Assembly: GCF_026544205.1 (NCBI RefSeq)
Contig: NZ_JALNUI010000007.1
Coordinates: 62,001 to 126,000 of the forward strand
Direction: 5' to 3'
Length of the DNA stretch: 64,000 bases
Source of the DNA: Curtobacterium sp. GC_Cur_3
Lineage (GTDB): Bacteria; Actinomycetota; Actinomycetes; Actinomycetales; Microbacteriaceae
The notes beneath the pieces are model-generated. The model worked only from the letters and a program-made list of their open reading frames with translations. It was not told where the DNA came from and did not search any database. Positions 1 through 8,253 of this stretch are shown piece by piece (within the stretch, counting starts at the first letter, position 1; every line of letters begins with the position of its first letter). The position numbers and the translations under genes are program-made.

Positions 1-699
1 GGCGACGGGTCGCGCGGCCGCCGTGGTGCTGTCGGATGCGGCGACGACCAGACGCTCGTCGAACGGCAGCCCCGCAGCGTGGAGGGCGTCGAGGTACCCC
101 TGGAACCGCTGGTGTGCAGCGGGCACGTCCTCGGCGACCCCGCAGTACGCGATCCGCCGGTGACCGGCGTCGATCAGGTGCCGGACAGCGCCCTCCGCTC
201 CCCCGCGCTCGTCCGGGACGACCCAGTCGGCCCGGGACTCCGGGTCGGACGGAAGCCCGTCGAGGACGATGAGCGGGATCCGGTCCGGAACCACCGGGAG
301 GTCGACCGCGCGGTGCCAGGCGGCGGCGTACACGAGCGCGTCGACGTTGCGCTGCACGAGGCTGCGGACGGCCACGCGCTCCTGCGCCGCGTCGCCGTCG
401 GTGTCGATGAGCAGCAGCAGGAAGCTCTCCGACTGTGCGACGCGTTCCGCACCGCCCAGCATCGAGCTGGCGAACGGGGCACTCGCCACCTGGTCCGAGA
501 GCAGCCCGATCGTGTGCGTCCGTCGCGTCCGGAGGCCTCGTGCCATGAGGTCCGGGACGTACCCGAGCTCATCGGCGACCTGTCGGACGTGCGCGCTGAG
601 CGCGGGACGGATGCGCCCCTCGTCGAGCCCGTTGAGCACGAGCGAGACCGTGGAGGCGGACACTCCGGCTTTCGCAGCGACGTCGCGCAGGGTCAGCAT
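1..699 (-). CDS. LacI-family transcriptional regulator (3' end cut by window)
   Basis: The reading frame stays open from an ATG at 699 to the window edge, giving 233 residues of a protein that normally has about 340. The N-terminus holds a LacI helix-turn-helix (TLRDVAAKAGVSASTVSLVL, residues 3-22), followed by the hinge region and the start of a periplasmic-binding-protein-like sugar-sensing domain (HTIGLLSDQVA and GHRRIAYCG are family hallmarks). A strong ribosome site (GGAAGGAGG) lies 6 bases before the start. It should be a sugar-responsive repressor. Its target genes are probably beyond the left edge or the gene itself, because two palindromes lie just upstream. Confidence 0.93.
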   Translation of the reverse strand, partial: MLTLRDVAAKAGVSASTVSLVLNGLDEGRIRPALSAHVRQVADELGYVPDLMARGLRTRRTHTIGLLSDQVASAPFASSMLGGAERVAQSESFLLLLIDTDGDAAQERVAVRSLVQRNVDALVYAAAWHRAVDLPVVPDRIPLIVLDGLPSDPESRADWVVPDERGGAEGAVRHLIDAGHRRIAYCGVAEDVPAAHQRFQGYLDALHAAGLPFDERLVVAASDSTTAAARPVA

Positions 700-729
700 G
701 AGGCCTCCTTCCGGTGATCGACGCTCGGT

Positions 730-772
730 GTCAATCGGTTGACGTGGACGTTATGGCGTCAAGAACGTTGAC
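730..772. promoter_or_regulatory. Pair of candidate LacI-type operators
   Basis: Two inverted repeats lie upstream of the LacI gene: GTCAATCGGTTGAC at 730-743 and GTCAAGAACGTTGAC at 758-772. Both have GTCAA/TTGAC arms, with 4- and 5-base centres. Their place between the divergent neighbours' ends and the LacI start suggests autoregulation. Function is inferred. Confidence 0.45.
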
Positions 773-819
773 ACCACACCGTTACCCGACCGTGATGTTG
801 CGGGTCGTCCGCCGCGGGA

Positions 820-1419
820 TCAGCGCCGCGCGACGACCGCATGGCCGAGCTCGGAGTCGAGCAGCATCGCCATCGCCGCGGTCACCAGGACGTCACCCTG
901 GGCACGGGCGATCCGACCGGACGCGACGAGCGCCGCGATCCCCTGCATGGTCGCGCCGAAGAGCATCGTGAAGGTGTCACGTGACCCGTCCGCCACGGAG
1001 GGGCCCGCTGGACCCATCACGTCGTCGAGCGCCGCGAACAACCGGCCGGCTGCCTCCTGCACGGCCCCGGGTCGTGCGCTCGTCTTGGCGGCGAACATCA
1101 GCTCCATCAGCGCGGCGTCCTCGATCGCGAAGTCGACGTAGGCCTGTGCGACGCGGTCGAAGCCGACACGAGCGGACTCGGCGCCGTCGAGAGCGGAGCG
1201 CACCGCTCGCGTCAGCCGGTCGAACCCCTGCTCGGCGAGCGCGTCGAGCAGGGCCTGACGGTCGATGAAGTGGCTCCGCGGTGCGCCGTGGCTGACACCG
1301 GCCTGGCGGGCGAGCTCACGGAGCGACAGGCCCTCGGACCCGGCGGTGCGGAGCATGACCTCGGCCTGTTCGAGCAGGACGGCCCGCAGGTTCCCGTGGT
1401 GGAACGGCCGCGTCGTCAT
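820..1419 (-). CDS. TetR-family transcriptional regulator
   Basis: This is a 199-residue TetR/AcrR repressor. The DNA-binding helix-turn-helix is at about residues 26-50 (LSLRELARQAGVSHGAPRSH), and the ligand-binding helices have the look of the WHG/TetR_C_33 group. The ATG at 1419 is chosen; a GTG two codons upstream (1425) is equally possible. It is divergent from the NmrA-like reductase at 1529, with a palindrome between them, so it probably controls that gene and itself. Confidence 0.9.
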   Translation of the reverse strand: MTTRPFHHGNLRAVLLEQAEVMLRTAGSEGLSLRELARQAGVSHGAPRSHFIDRQALLDALAEQGFDRLTRAVRSALDGAESARVGFDRVAQAYVDFAIEDAALMELMFAAKTSARPGAVQEAAGRLFAALDDVMGPAGPSVADGSRDTFTMLFGATMQGIAALVASGRIARAQGDVLVTAAMAMLLDSELGHAVVARR

Positions 1420-1456
1420 GGACACAGCCTACGAGGATGTAGGCATTGACTCCTTT

Positions 1457-1471
1457 CTAGACACTGACTAG
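1457..1471. promoter_or_regulatory. Candidate TetR operator
   Basis: CTAGACACTGACTAG, an imperfect palindrome (CTAG-N7-CTAG), lies midway between the divergent TetR gene and the reductase gene. Position and symmetry fit a TetR operator controlling both genes. Confidence 0.45.
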
Positions 1472-1528
1472 TTTGAGGACGAGGGTCAACACCGGCCCTT
1501 CCCCGCACGATCGACGACAGGACGACCC

Positions 1529-2188
1529 ATGGACCAGCAGAAGACCTTCCTGGTGTTCGGGGGCACCGGACAGACCGGACAGCACTTCCTCCGGCTCGCC
1601 CTGGAACAGGGGCATCGCGTGCGCGCCCTCGCCAGGACCCCCGCGAAGCTCACCCGGACACACCCCGACCTCGAGGTCGTCGCCGGGTCGGTCACCGGCG
1701 ACCTCGACCTCGATGCGCTCCTCGACGGGACCGACGCGGTCGTGGCGATGCTCGGCGACGTCGTGGCGCAGCGCGACCGGCAGGTCAACACGGAGTTCGT
1801 CCGCCGACTCGTCCCGGCCATGCGGCGCCAGGGCGTCTCCCGCTTCCTCTACCAGGCGGGCGGGCTGAGCGCCCCTCCCGGCGAGCGCCTGCCCCCGGTG
1901 CTCCGGGCGGTCCGCGCCACGATCGCGCGCGGGTACATCGGGCAGCACGAGGACAACGAGGCGGTCATGCGGTACCTGAGCGCCGAGGCCGACGACCTGG
2001 AGTGGATGGTGCACCGCGCGGGCATCGGCTCCGACGGCCAGTCGAAGGGCACGCTCCACCGGTCTGCCAAGCGGATGAGCATCGGCACGTTCTCCGACTG
2101 CGCTGACTACACACTCCGCACCGTGCTCGACGACTCCGCCGTCCACACCTGCGACCCGAGCAGCTACCACTCGGCGAGCGCCGACTGA
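1529..2188 (+). CDS. NmrA-like NAD(P)-binding oxidoreductase
   Basis: This 219-residue atypical short-chain dehydrogenase-like protein has a Rossmann nucleotide-binding loop near the start (VFGGTGQTGQHF, residues 8-19) and an Asp/Ala-Val strand (DGTDAVVAMLGD) typical of NmrA/SDR_a5 proteins. There is no convincing YxxxK catalytic pair, as is usual for NmrA-type redox sensors or quinone reductase-like enzymes. It is divergent from the TetR gene and probably induced through it. The substrate cannot be read from the sequence. Confidence 0.88.
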   Translation: MDQQKTFLVFGGTGQTGQHFLRLALEQGHRVRALARTPAKLTRTHPDLEVVAGSVTGDLDLDALLDGTDAVVAMLGDVVAQRDRQVNTEFVRRLVPAMRRQGVSRFLYQAGGLSAPPGERLPPVLRAVRATIARGYIGQHEDNEAVMRYLSAEADDLEWMVHRAGIGSDGQSKGTLHRSAKRMSIGTFSDCADYTLRTVLDDSAVHTCDPSSYHSASAD

Positions 2189-2207
2189 CCTGCTGCGGCC
2201 GTTGCGC

Positions 2208-2223
2208 GGAACCGCACGGTTCC
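2208..2223. terminator. Small hairpin after the reductase gene
   Basis: A 7-bp perfect stem, GGAACCG/CGGTTCC with a 2-base loop, sits 20 bases after the stop at 2188. It is GC-rich with no T-tract, so it is at best a weak terminator. Confidence 0.3.
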
Positions 2224-2286
2224 GTCCAACCGGTCGTTCCGGGTGGAAGCTGGTCCGGGCACCCCGATCCGCCCGGAGGAACAGCG

Positions 2287-3279
2287 ATGCGCGTCGTGGT
2301 CTACGTCCTGATGATCGTCATGGCGACAGCACTCACCCTCGGTGCCGTGTTGCTGATCGTGTTCACCTTCGCGGACGCAGGTCGAGCGCTCCGGATCGCC
2401 TCGGTGGCCACGGCACCGTTCCTCGTCATGGGTCCGGTCGTCATCGGTGCTCTTGCCGGGTACTGGGACCACCGGGCCTCACGGGAGAGCCGGCGCCTCC
2501 TCCGGTGGTGGTTCATCGGCGTGGCGGCGATCGACGTCGTCGCAGCGGTGTTCATCGTGCTGGCGGCGCTGTCCGCCCGGGCGCCCGTCTGGGTCCCGAC
2601 GCTGCTCGTCGTCGGCGGCGCGGTCCTCCTCGGCGTGGCGCGTCCCCTCGGCGCCGTGTTCCGGCGGACAGAACCCCCGATGGTTGCCGTTCCTGACCGT
2701 GCAGCTCTGGAGACGCCGGCGATCCGGCGCGCAGTCCGCACCATCGTCGTGACGTTCGTCGTCTCCGCCGTCCTGGCATCCATCGGCGCGGCAGTGCTCA
2801 TGACGCTCGGTCGCCGCGATGCGGACCACGTCGTCCAGTCCGTGCTCCTCGCCGGACAGCTGACCTTCACCGCGACCGCGATGGCGGCGGTCATCGTCTC
2901 GCTGCCCCTCAACGGCGCGCTCCGCGACACGGGCGGACGCGACATCGGGCGGCTGCGTCGGTTCGCGAAGGTCGTGCTGCGGGGCAAGCCCGTCCCGCTC
3001 GACGACGTCGAGATGCAGGGGTCGGTCGAGTACGCGCGGGTGGTCCCGCTCGTCCTGCGGTTCCAGCTCGTCTTCATCGGGCTGCTCTACGCCGGGATCG
3101 CCTTCCAGTTCGTGTCCTCCGCACTCCGCGGGGACGCGTACGCGTCCGTCGTCCTCGTGGGCCTGGTCCTCGTCCTCGTCCTCGTGGTGCCGTTGACCCT
3201 TCGACGGATCGGCCGCGCACGCCGGTACTCGCAGCGGCACGGACACTCCGCGGACAGCCGCAGCGTCGTCTCCAGCTGA
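2287..3279 (+). CDS. Polytopic membrane protein of unknown function
   Basis: This is a 330-residue hydrophobic protein with about eight predicted membrane segments in pairs (roughly residues 4-28, 38-57, 75-97, 101-118, 155-178, 190-214, 261-283, 294-312) and an Arg-rich cytoplasmic tail. A strong ribosome site (GGAGGAA) lies 6 bases before the ATG. I recognise no family or catalytic motif. It is not obviously linked to its neighbours: the reductase ends about 100 bases upstream and the next gene is convergent. Confidence 0.8.
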   Translation: MRVVVYVLMIVMATALTLGAVLLIVFTFADAGRALRIASVATAPFLVMGPVVIGALAGYWDHRASRESRRLLRWWFIGVAAIDVVAAVFIVLAALSARAPVWVPTLLVVGGAVLLGVARPLGAVFRRTEPPMVAVPDRAALETPAIRRAVRTIVVTFVVSAVLASIGAAVLMTLGRRDADHVVQSVLLAGQLTFTATAMAAVIVSLPLNGALRDTGGRDIGRLRRFAKVVLRGKPVPLDDVEMQGSVEYARVVPLVLRFQLVFIGLLYAGIAFQFVSSALRGDAYASVVLVGLVLVLVLVVPLTLRRIGRARRYSQRHGHSADSRSVVSS

Positions 3280-3340
3280 CGACGGACGGCCGCAGAACCG
3301 GTCGACGCCAGCATCCGGACGCGAGGACCCGGACGATGGT

Positions 3341-4216
3341 TCAGAAGACCGCGAGCGGATTCACCGGGACGCCGGTCAGGCCACCGATCCGGGGCGGGGC
3401 GACCACGAGCATGAACGCCGTGCGGCCGACCTCCGCACAGACTGCGGCGAGTTCCTCGACCGCGACGCCGTCGACGAGCGCCATGCCGAGCCGTGCGAGT
3501 CCGACCATGTGGAGCGGCATCGGCACGTCCGAGTCGAGCGGCGGGAAGCTGTCACCGACGTCACCGGCCCAGACCGACACGTCGCGGTCGTGCAACCACC
3601 GGACGGCGTCGACCGTGACTCCGGGGCCCTGCTCGTCCGCGTCCCACCGGAACGTCCATCCCGTCCGGACGACGAGCGCGTCCCCCGGTTCGACCTGGAC
3701 GCCACCGCGGGCCTCCGCCGCGTCGAGGTCGTCGGCGGTGATCGGATGCGCCGACGGCAGCCTTCCGCCAGGAGCCAGGTCGAGCAGCACGCCGCGGGTG
3801 ACGATGCCCGCGGCGAAGGCCGAGGTGGAGCCGTGGGTGACGATCCCGCCCGTCACGGCCTCGCCGAGCGGGACCGTCGGGAAGACGACGCCGTCGACCG
3901 GCATGTGGACCAGGGCGTCGATGTGGGTCAGAGCCGGGTGGTGCGGCGTCACGGTGATCACCTCTGCCATGCCCATCGGCGGCGTACCGGTGTGCAGGAG
4001 TGCCTGCTGCACCGGTGGGGACGGGGGCGACGGGGGCGCGAACGGTCCGCCGAGCATCGATGCGGGATCCGTCGGCAGGGCGAGGGAGACCCACCGCCCG
4101 ACCTGGACCGCCGCGGCTGCGCCGGCTCGAGCGGCGTCGTCGACGAGGTTGAGGGCACCGAGCTCGTCGGCGTCGCCCCATCGGCCGCGGTTGTCGGGGA
4201 GCTGTGTGGAGGTCAT
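3341..4216 (-). CDS. Cyclase-family (kynurenine formamidase-like) metal hydrolase
   Basis: This 291-residue protein belongs to the cyclase/KynB family. The N-terminal region (RGRWGDADELGALNLV) is typical, and the metal-binding signature HxDxxxH appears as THIDALVH at residues 97-104. These enzymes hydrolyse amide or lactone bonds with bound Mn2+ or Zn2+. It is divergent from a MarR regulator (4354), with twin palindromes in the gap. That suggests substrate-inducible expression, for example for detoxifying an aromatic or lactone compound. The real substrate is unknown. Confidence 0.88.
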   Translation of the reverse strand: MTSTQLPDNRGRWGDADELGALNLVDDAARAGAAAAVQVGRWVSLALPTDPASMLGGPFAPPSPPSPPVQQALLHTGTPPMGMAEVITVTPHHPALTHIDALVHMPVDGVVFPTVPLGEAVTGGIVTHGSTSAFAAGIVTRGVLLDLAPGGRLPSAHPITADDLDAAEARGGVQVEPGDALVVRTGWTFRWDADEQGPGVTVDAVRWLHDRDVSVWAGDVGDSFPPLDSDVPMPLHMVGLARLGMALVDGVAVEELAAVCAEVGRTAFMLVVAPPRIGGLTGVPVNPLAVF

Positions 4217-4280
4217 GTCGATCGTCCTGTCGATTCGTGGTCCTGGTGGAGTTCGGGCATGCTCCAGAGGAGGACTCGGG

Positions 4281-4323
4281 AAGCAGGTTCCTGCAGGCTA
4301 CGCCGAGAAGCAGGTTCCTGCTT
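4281..4323. promoter_or_regulatory. Twin MarR-type operator palindromes
   Basis: Two near-identical palindromes lie between the divergent cyclase and MarR genes: AAGCAGGTTCCTGC (4281-4294) and the perfect AAGCAGGTTCCTGCTT (4308-4323). Their centres are 27 bp apart. They are best read as MarR dimer sites that repress both genes. Confidence 0.65.
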
Positions 4324-4353
4324 GTGAATGATCGACAGGACGAAGGGGCATCG

Positions 4354-4827
4354 ATGGACGCGGACACCCGTGACGGGCTCGACCTCGTGTTGGGATGGAA
4401 CGCCGTGAAGGTCGGACGGGTCATCGGCGCCCGGATCACCGCCGGCCTCGCGGACCACGGCATCGGCCTGGTGCAGTTCGGCGTGCTCTCCTGCCTGGCC
4501 CACGGCGCCGCGCTGACCTCCGCCGAGATCGCGCGGGCGGTCTTCGTCCGACCCCAGAGCATGGCGCAGGTCCTGGACGGCATGGAGGAGCAGGGGCTGA
4601 TCCGCCGCGAGAGCGCCCGTTCGAAGGGACGCAGGAACCCGGTGCAGCTCACCGTCGAGGGCGAGCAGGCCCTCGAGAAGGCCCTCTCAATCGCGCTCGC
4701 CAGCAACGACCTGACGAGCCTGGGGCTCGACCGCGCCGAGAGCGATCGACTCAACGACCTGCTGCTCACCGTCATCCGTGCCGCCGAGGAGAACCCCGAG
4801 CAGCACGCCTACCGCACCCCCAGCTGA
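4354..4827 (+). CDS. MarR-family transcriptional regulator
   Basis: This 157-residue winged-helix regulator has a recognition region around residues 51-100 (LTSAEIARAVFVRPQSMAQV, then GLIRRESARSKGRRNPVQLT). The ATG at 4354, preceded by GGACGAAGGGG, is chosen. The open frame continues upstream, but that extension would run through the palindromes. It probably represses itself and the divergent cyclase-family gene. Confidence 0.92.
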   Translation: MDADTRDGLDLVLGWNAVKVGRVIGARITAGLADHGIGLVQFGVLSCLAHGAALTSAEIARAVFVRPQSMAQVLDGMEEQGLIRRESARSKGRRNPVQLTVEGEQALEKALSIALASNDLTSLGLDRAESDRLNDLLLTVIRAAEENPEQHAYRTPS

Positions 4828-4833
4828 CCCGCG

Positions 4834-5610
4834 TCACACCCGCCGCAGGAACGGATCGACGACCGCCCACGTGGCCTCGGGCGCCTCGAGGTGCGGCAGG
4901 TGCCCAGCAGCCGGCACCTCGGCGAACTCGGCTCCCGGGACGGCGGCAGCCACGGCGCGTCCGTACGCGGGGGTGACGACACGGTCGCTCGCGCCGGCGA
5001 CCACGAGGGTCGGCACCCGGACACCACCGAGCCGGGCGAGCAGCGTCGGGTCGCTCATCCCCCGGCCGGCGACGGCAGCCATGGCGGCACCGTTCGACCG
5101 CTGCACGGCGCGCTGCTCGTCCGTGAAGCCGGCGGGGTCCCGGTACCCGCGCTGCGGGTCGTGCCAGGCGACCTCGGCGAGCCCGCGGGCGTCGAGCGCG
5201 AAGAAGTCGGCGATCGGCTCACCCTCGACGACCGCCCCGACGCCGTCGATGTCGACCACGGCGCCGACCACGCCCGCGTACCGGTCGTCAGCGGCGGCCT
5301 GCACTGCCATCTCAAGCGCGATCCAGCCGCCGATCGATGACCCGACCAGCACCGCGTCCTGCACGCCGTCGGCCAGCAGCCGGTCGAGGTAGGCCGTGGC
5401 GAGGGCGGCGACGGAGTCGATGTCCGCGGGTCGGGAGGTGCCGTTCCAGCCCGGGTGGGTCGGCGCGAGCACGTGGAACGCCGGCGCCAGGTGGCCGACG
5501 ACGGGAGCGACGGTCTGCGGGCCACCGCCACCGTGCAGCACGAGTGCGACGCGGGCGGTGGGCTCGCCGGCCTGGAGGACCTGCAGGTCGTCGGGGAGGG
5601 AGATGGTCAT
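4834..5610 (-). CDS. Alpha/beta hydrolase
   Basis: This is a 258-residue alpha/beta-fold hydrolase. It has an oxyanion-hole loop LHGGGG (residues 25-30), a nucleophile elbow GSSIGG (90-95, Ser92), an acid in GASDRVV and a catalytic His in AGHLPH near the C-terminus, so the triad is complete. The ATG at 5610 is preferred because AGGA lies 9 bases before it; an ATG at 5619 is in frame but too close to that site. The gene is divergent from a MarR regulator at 5664 and probably controlled by it. Substrate unknown. Confidence 0.9.
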   Translation of the reverse strand: MTISLPDDLQVLQAGEPTARVALVLHGGGGPQTVAPVVGHLAPAFHVLAPTHPGWNGTSRPADIDSVAALATAYLDRLLADGVQDAVLVGSSIGGWIALEMAVQAAADDRYAGVVGAVVDIDGVGAVVEGEPIADFFALDARGLAEVAWHDPQRGYRDPAGFTDEQRAVQRSNGAAMAAVAGRGMSDPTLLARLGGVRVPTLVVAGASDRVVTPAYGRAVAAAVPGAEFAEVPAAGHLPHLEAPEATWAVVDPFLRRV

Positions 5611-5625
5611 GGTGGTCATCCTGTC

Positions 5626-5651
5626 TCAACATGTTTATGTACGGGTGTTGA
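5626..5651. promoter_or_regulatory. Candidate MarR operator between hydrolase and MarR genes
   Basis: TCAACA (5626-5631) and TGTTGA (5646-5651) form an inverted repeat around an inner palindrome ACAT-GTTT-ATGT (5629-5640). It is the only AT-rich DNA between the two divergent starts. A possible -10 (around 5650-5657) lies so close to the GTG at 5664 that the MarR message may be leaderless. Confidence 0.5.
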
Positions 5652-5663
5652 TACGGTAGCACC

Positions 5664-6077
5664 GTGACGACCGATCTCGAAGCACTCGGCCAACTGGTGA
5701 AGCGGGCGCAGTACCGCAACCACCGGACGATGGACGCCGCCCTGCGAGACGTCGGGGTGTCGCTCGTGCAGTGGGACGCCCTGCGCGCCGTCGACCGGAT
5801 GCCGTCCGCGTCCGGTCACGACCTGGCCGTCGCGACCTTCCAGAGCGACCAGGCCTTCGGCACGCTCGCGAACCGCCTGGTCGACCGCGGGCTCGTCACC
5901 CGGACGGCCGGCCGTGGTCGACGGATCGAGCACACCCTCACGGACGAGGGCCGCGCGGCGCTGGCAGGTGGCCAGGCGGTGGCGGTTGAGGTGCTCGACG
6001 AGCTGTTCGCACCGCTGTCGGAAGGCGAGCGCTCCTCCCTCTCCCGCCTCCTCGAGACCCTCACCGCGAGCGCCTGA
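5664..6077 (+). CDS. MarR-family transcriptional regulator
   Basis: This is a 137-residue MarR/winged-helix protein. The helix-turn-helix lies around residues 52-75 (GHDLAVATFQSDQAFGTLAN), followed by the wing (VTRTAGRGRRIEHTLTDEG). It starts with GTG at 5664, and no Shine-Dalgarno sequence is visible. It is divergent from the alpha/beta hydrolase and probably represses it. Confidence 0.9.
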   Translation: MTTDLEALGQLVKRAQYRNHRTMDAALRDVGVSLVQWDALRAVDRMPSASGHDLAVATFQSDQAFGTLANRLVDRGLVTRTAGRGRRIEHTLTDEGRAALAGGQAVAVEVLDELFAPLSEGERSSLSRLLETLTASA

Positions 6078-6321
6078 CGCACCCGGGGCCATCCGGAGTT
6101 CAGACGCCGGTTCCCGTGATCACCCCCCGAACGGGGCACAGATGATGCATGATGTCCGGGGACGCGTCACCGAACCACCGTGCACCACCCAGCACTGCGG
6201 ACGCGTTCCACCCACCCCAACCCGCGCCGAGCCCATTCAGGGAGCCCGACATCTCCATGCCAAGCACGTGCACGCCCAAGCGGGGCACATCCCCCATGAC
6301 CCTCACTGAACGGAAGACCCG
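6078..6321. other. Intergenic upstream region of the GH16 gene
   Basis: These 244 bases hold no convincing gene. Only a modest ribosome site (GGAAGA) before 6322 is clear, and I see no strong palindrome. Confidence 0.4.
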
Positions 6322-7122
6322 ATGAACCGTCGACACCGCGGCCTCCTCGTCGCCATCACCGCTGGCGCCCTCATCCTCAGCGCCCCCACGGCCGCCTCCG
6401 CCGCCACCTGGAACGGCTGGTGGGGCGGAAAGGGTCGCTGGCAGCCGCCGGTGACCGCACCGACCCCCGCGCCGGCCCCGGTCGCCGACACCGGCTCCGA
6501 CTCCTCGGCGCCGGCCGCCTCGTTCGTCGAGGACTTCAACGACTCCGCCGCCACCGGCCTGGTCGCCCAGGCCTACAAGCAGGCCTGGCAGCCCTACCCG
6601 GACGGCACCTCGGGCATCTACGCCCCGAGCAAGACCGTCTCGGTGCACGACGGCGTCATGGACGTCCAGCTCGGCGGCGCCGGCACGGCCGGCACCTTCG
6701 GCACCTTCGCCAAGGCGTGGGGCCACGTCGGCGGTTCGTTCTCCGTCCGCGCGAAGGCGACGGGCGGCGACGGCAACGGCGCGGCGTTCATGCTGTGGCC
6801 GACCTCCGGCATCTGGTCGGACGGGGAGATCGACTTCCCCGAGGGCAACTTCGACGAGAGCCCGTCCGCCTACCACCACTCCATGACCCCGGGTCAGGAG
6901 TCGAACCGCGTGCAGCTCGGCACGGGCGTCTCATGGCGTGACTGGCACACCTACAAGATCGACTGGGTCCCCGGACAGTCCGTCACGTACAGCGTCGACG
7001 GCCGCGTCCTGGACACCATCACGCACGACGTGCCGTGGACCCCGCACCGCTTCATGTTCCAGACGGGCAACTGGGGCCAGTCCGGCAACCTGCTCATCGA
7101 CTGGGTCTCCACCACCGAGTGA
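6322..7122 (+). CDS. Secreted glycoside hydrolase family 16 protein
   Basis: This 266-residue enzyme has an N-terminal Sec signal peptide (cleavage near ASA-AT, residues 26-29), a Pro/Ala-rich linker (about 40-65) and a GH16 beta-jelly-roll domain. The catalytic signature ExDxxE is intact as EIDFPE at residues 169-174 (nucleophile Glu169, acid/base Glu174). GH16 members cleave beta-1,3 or beta-1,3-1,4 glucans, or related polysaccharides, outside the cell. It could produce oligosaccharides for the transporters further along. It is convergent with the MarR gene at 7225, with a strong hairpin between them. Confidence 0.93.
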   Translation: MNRRHRGLLVAITAGALILSAPTAASAATWNGWWGGKGRWQPPVTAPTPAPAPVADTGSDSSAPAASFVEDFNDSAATGLVAQAYKQAWQPYPDGTSGIYAPSKTVSVHDGVMDVQLGGAGTAGTFGTFAKAWGHVGGSFSVRAKATGGDGNGAAFMLWPTSGIWSDGEIDFPEGNFDESPSAYHHSMTPGQESNRVQLGTGVSWRDWHTYKIDWVPGQSVTYSVDGRVLDTITHDVPWTPHRFMFQTGNWGQSGNLLIDWVSTTE

Positions 7123-7180
7123 CCGGCTCCGGACCGGGGTGACCCGGTCCGGACCACACTCCGGCCCCACCACGGGGCAG

Positions 7181-7218
7181 ACGGGAGGCACGGTGCCAGC
7201 TGGCACCGTGCCTCCCGT
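7181..7218. terminator. Perfect 38-bp palindrome, bidirectional terminator (family F1)
   Basis: A perfect loopless palindrome with 19-nt arms starts ACGGGAGGCACGGTGCCAG and has CAGCTG at its centre. It lies between the convergent GH16 and MarR genes. It belongs to the GACGGGAGGC...CAGCTG...GCCTCCCGTC family seen at seven other intergenic sites. There is no T-tract. Confidence 0.75.
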
Positions 7219-7224
7219 TCGTCG

Positions 7225-7704
7225 TCAGTCACGTCCCGTCACCGTGGGCACGTCCCGGGGGCCCGACCGCAGCGCGCGCACCATGCTGCGCAGCAGCCGG
7301 AGGGCCTGGGCCCGGTCGTCCGCGCTCAGGCCGTCGAGCATCCGCACCTCGACGGAGCGCACCGCGGCGGTCGCGGCCGCCAGACGCGTCCGGCCGACCT
7401 CGGTGAGCCGCGTGGGCAGGGCCTTGCCGACGGGCGCCTCGGCGGCACGGGTCACGGAGCCGTCGCGCTCGAGGGCCTGCAGCAGCACGTTCATCGACTG
7501 CCGGGTCACGAAGGCGCCACGCGCCAGCTCGGAGTTCGACAGGCCGGGGCGCTGCGCGAGGAGCTCCAGGCACGAGTAGTGCGTGATCGTCATGCCGAGT
7601 GGTCGGAGCACGGCCTCCATCGCGGTGCGGAGGGCACTGGCCGCCTCCTTCAGCAGGTACCCGAGGGAGGTGTCGAGGTCGATCCCGTCGCCGTCTTGAC
7701 TCAT
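7225..7704 (-). CDS. MarR-family transcriptional regulator
   Basis: This is a 159-residue MarR regulator with a winged-helix around residues 50-105 (LSNSELARGAFVTRQSMNVL, then PTRLTEVGRTRL). The ATG at 7704 is chosen because it lies inside the first of two operators and gives a normal MarR length; the open frame continues 29 codons upstream across the promoter region. It is divergent from the VOC protein gene at 7766. The two 18-bp palindromes between them suggest tight repression of both genes. Confidence 0.92.
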   Translation of the reverse strand: MSQDGDGIDLDTSLGYLLKEAASALRTAMEAVLRPLGMTITHYSCLELLAQRPGLSNSELARGAFVTRQSMNVLLQALERDGSVTRAAEAPVGKALPTRLTEVGRTRLAAATAAVRSVEVRMLDGLSADDRAQALRLLRSMVRALRSGPRDVPTVTGRD

Positions 7705-7748
7705 GTCAGGATTCTGACATAGATTGCTCCGTGTCAGAAGACTGACAC
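7703..7748. promoter_or_regulatory. Twin perfect MarR operators
   Basis: Two perfect 18-bp palindromes share the architecture TGTCAG-N4-CTGACA: ATGTCAGGATTCTGACAT (7703-7720) and GTGTCAGAAGACTGACAC (7731-7748). Their centres are 28 bp apart. The first overlaps the regulator's own start codon. This is the clearest regulator-binding region in the window. Confidence 0.78.
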
Positions 7749-7765
7749 ACAACGAAGGAGCACCA

Positions 7766-8134
7766 ATGCCCGTCACCGGCCCCGACTTCATCTCCCTGCA
7801 GGTCCGCGACCTCGACGCCTCCCAGGCGTTCTACGAGCGCCACCTCGGCCTGGTCCGCTCACCCGCCGGGCCGCCGCACGCCGTCGTGTTCACGACGACG
7901 CCGATCGCCTTCGCCCTGCGCGACGTCGTGCCGGGCACCGACCTCGACGCCGTCCCCCAGCCGGGCATCGGAGCCGCGCTCTGGCTCCACGCGACCGACG
8001 TGCAGGCCATCCACGACGCCCTGGTGGCGGACGGCCGGACGATCGTCGCCGACCCGATCGACGGCCCTTTCGGCCGGACCTTCACCTTCGCGGACCCCGA
8101 CGGGTACCACGTGACGCTCCACGACCGCGCCTGA
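7766..8134 (+). CDS. VOC-family (glyoxalase/bleomycin-resistance-like) protein
   Basis: This 122-residue protein has the vicinal-oxygen-chelate fold: the first motif (FISLQVRDLDASQAFYERHL) and the second (GRTFTFADPDGYHVTLHD) are both present. The start at 7766 has a good ribosome site (GAAGGAG). Members are metal-dependent lyases, dioxygenases or drug-binding proteins. Divergence from a MarR gene suggests induction by a small toxic molecule. The specific ligand cannot be read. Confidence 0.9.
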   Translation: MPVTGPDFISLQVRDLDASQAFYERHLGLVRSPAGPPHAVVFTTTPIAFALRDVVPGTDLDAVPQPGIGAALWLHATDVQAIHDALVADGRTIVADPIDGPFGRTFTFADPDGYHVTLHDRA

Positions 8135-8253
8135 CCCGACGGGGCGACCGCGGGTCGTCCAGTCGGGCCGTCCGGCTCTGACCGTGTGAATGTCCGATTC
8201 CGGAAGCCGCGTGTCCGCTTGCAGGACGGCTCGGTTCCGGTGAAGATCGACCC

